In this document: positions 63,801 to 64,000 of the stretch, piece after piece
Layout of the letters: the number at the start of each line of letters is the position of its first letter
Numbering within the stretch: position 1 is the first letter of the stretch
Assembly (NCBI GenBank): GCA_012270045.1
Contig: JAAXJC010000165.1
Span: forward strand, 29,518 to 93,517
Direction: 5' to 3'
DNA length: 64,000 nt
DNA from: Luminiphilus sp.
Lineage (GTDB): Bacteria; Pseudomonadota; Gammaproteobacteria; Pseudomonadales; Halieaceae
Notes under the pieces: generated by a model
What the model was told of the DNA's origin: nothing
What the model saw: the letters and a program-made list of their open reading frames with translations, nothing else
The model's database searches: none
Program-made: the position numbers and the translations under genes

Positions 63801-64000
63801 AATTACTGCTGGTCACCTGCCTGCTGCTGGTGCCGACACTGGCCACGGCGCGGCCCGTCTCTTACGTGGGTGGCTGGACCCTGATTGAGGAGTCCAACCG
63901 CCAATCGACTTCGGCGCTGGCTCATTACACCCCTTCGCCTGAATGGTCCGTGGGTCTGCGAAGCGAATGGATGCGCGACTCGGACTACCTTGTCACGGCA
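63797..64000 (+). CDS. Secreted protein of unknown function, cut by the window end
   Basis: The first 68 codons of a gene with no stop before the end. A GTG start overlaps the csoR stop by 4 bases. The N-terminus is a signal peptide (LLLVTCLLLVPTLATA, cleavage after about residue 19), followed by YVGGWTLIEE and a Trp/Arg-rich stretch. No family recognised; its coupling to csoR suggests a periplasmic or outer-membrane role in metal handling. Confidence 0.7.
   Translation, partial: MKLLLVTCLLLVPTLATARPVSYVGGWTLIEESNRQSTSALAHYTPSPEWSVGLRSEWMRDSDYLVTA

Overview
The window is a GC-rich, densely packed bacterial chromosome segment, almost certainly from a free-living, probably marine, gammaproteobacterium of the Cellvibrionales/Halieaceae or Pseudomonas-like grade. 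The evidence is gene order and family content rather than any rRNA: trxA-rho-ubiD, hemC-hemDX-hemY opposite argH, cyaY-lptM-lysA-dapF-DUF484-xerC-yigB followed by glnK-amtB and ubiK-comM are Pseudomonas/Alteromonas-like backbone blocks, and class Ia nrdAB, pilU, DUF3080, TIGR02444 and phasin/PhaD families fit the same group. No tRNA, rRNA, CRISPR array, transposase, integrase remnant or prophage was seen.

Layout. 1-386: regulatory region of nrdAB with two NrdR-like boxes and a DnaA-box-like site. 386-4643: nrdA-nrdB with terminator. 4688-7987 (minus): acyltransferase and DinG helicase. 8051-9884: small membrane protein, rpsT, a PHA-granule-region protein and hslO. 9936-12368: pckA and a sulfotransferase. 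12404-16749 (minus): RND efflux pump and its adaptor. 16960-18854: phasin, PhaD-like TetR regulator and peroxiredoxin. 18919-20319 (minus): DASS transporter. 20381-23790: moaA, MoxR AAA ATPase and CoxE-like VWA protein. 23850-28513: DUF1631, pilU (minus), gshA. 28604-30323 (minus): FKBP lipoprotein, TIGR02444, GIY-YIG protein. 30361-34094: trxA, rho, ubiD. 34112-38228 (minus): hemC, fused hemD-hemX, hemY. 38359-39783: argH. 39792-40112 (minus): cyaY. 40198-44738: lptM, lysA, dapF, DUF484, xerC, yigB. 44753-46841 (minus): two PII genes around amtB, with a sigma-54-type promoter. 47193-49072: ubiK, comM. 49075-55095: cytochrome c5 (minus), GST, two lipoproteins, and aguB-aguA-ribA-like. 55109-63023: DUF6482 (minus), cho, photolyase-like flavoprotein, AsmA, selO and a PyrD-PyrK fusion. 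63000-64000: a tiny membrane-protein gene (minus) and a CsoR-type regulator with operator, followed by a truncated secreted protein.

Many genes are translationally coupled through 1-8 base overlaps (hemC/hemD/hemY, lptM/lysA/dapF, DUF484/xerC/yigB, moxR/coxE, aguB/aguA/ribA-like, csoR/secreted protein), and TTG/GTG starts are common. The working themes are nucleotide supply and repair (nrdAB, dinG, cho, photolyase, pyrDK), heme, lysine and arginine synthesis, nitrogen sensing, polyhydroxyalkanoate granules, and redox/metal homeostasis.

Most of the window is ordinary core genome and no clearly new multi-gene defence or mobile system was found. The items most worth a second look are the PyrD-PyrK fusion, a photolyase homologue lacking canonical flavin-site residues, a TrxA whose cis-proline loop is altered, the aguB-aguA-ribA-like operon, the moaA-moxR-coxE cluster, the CsoR operon with an unknown secreted protein, and several perfect inverted repeats in intergenic regions.
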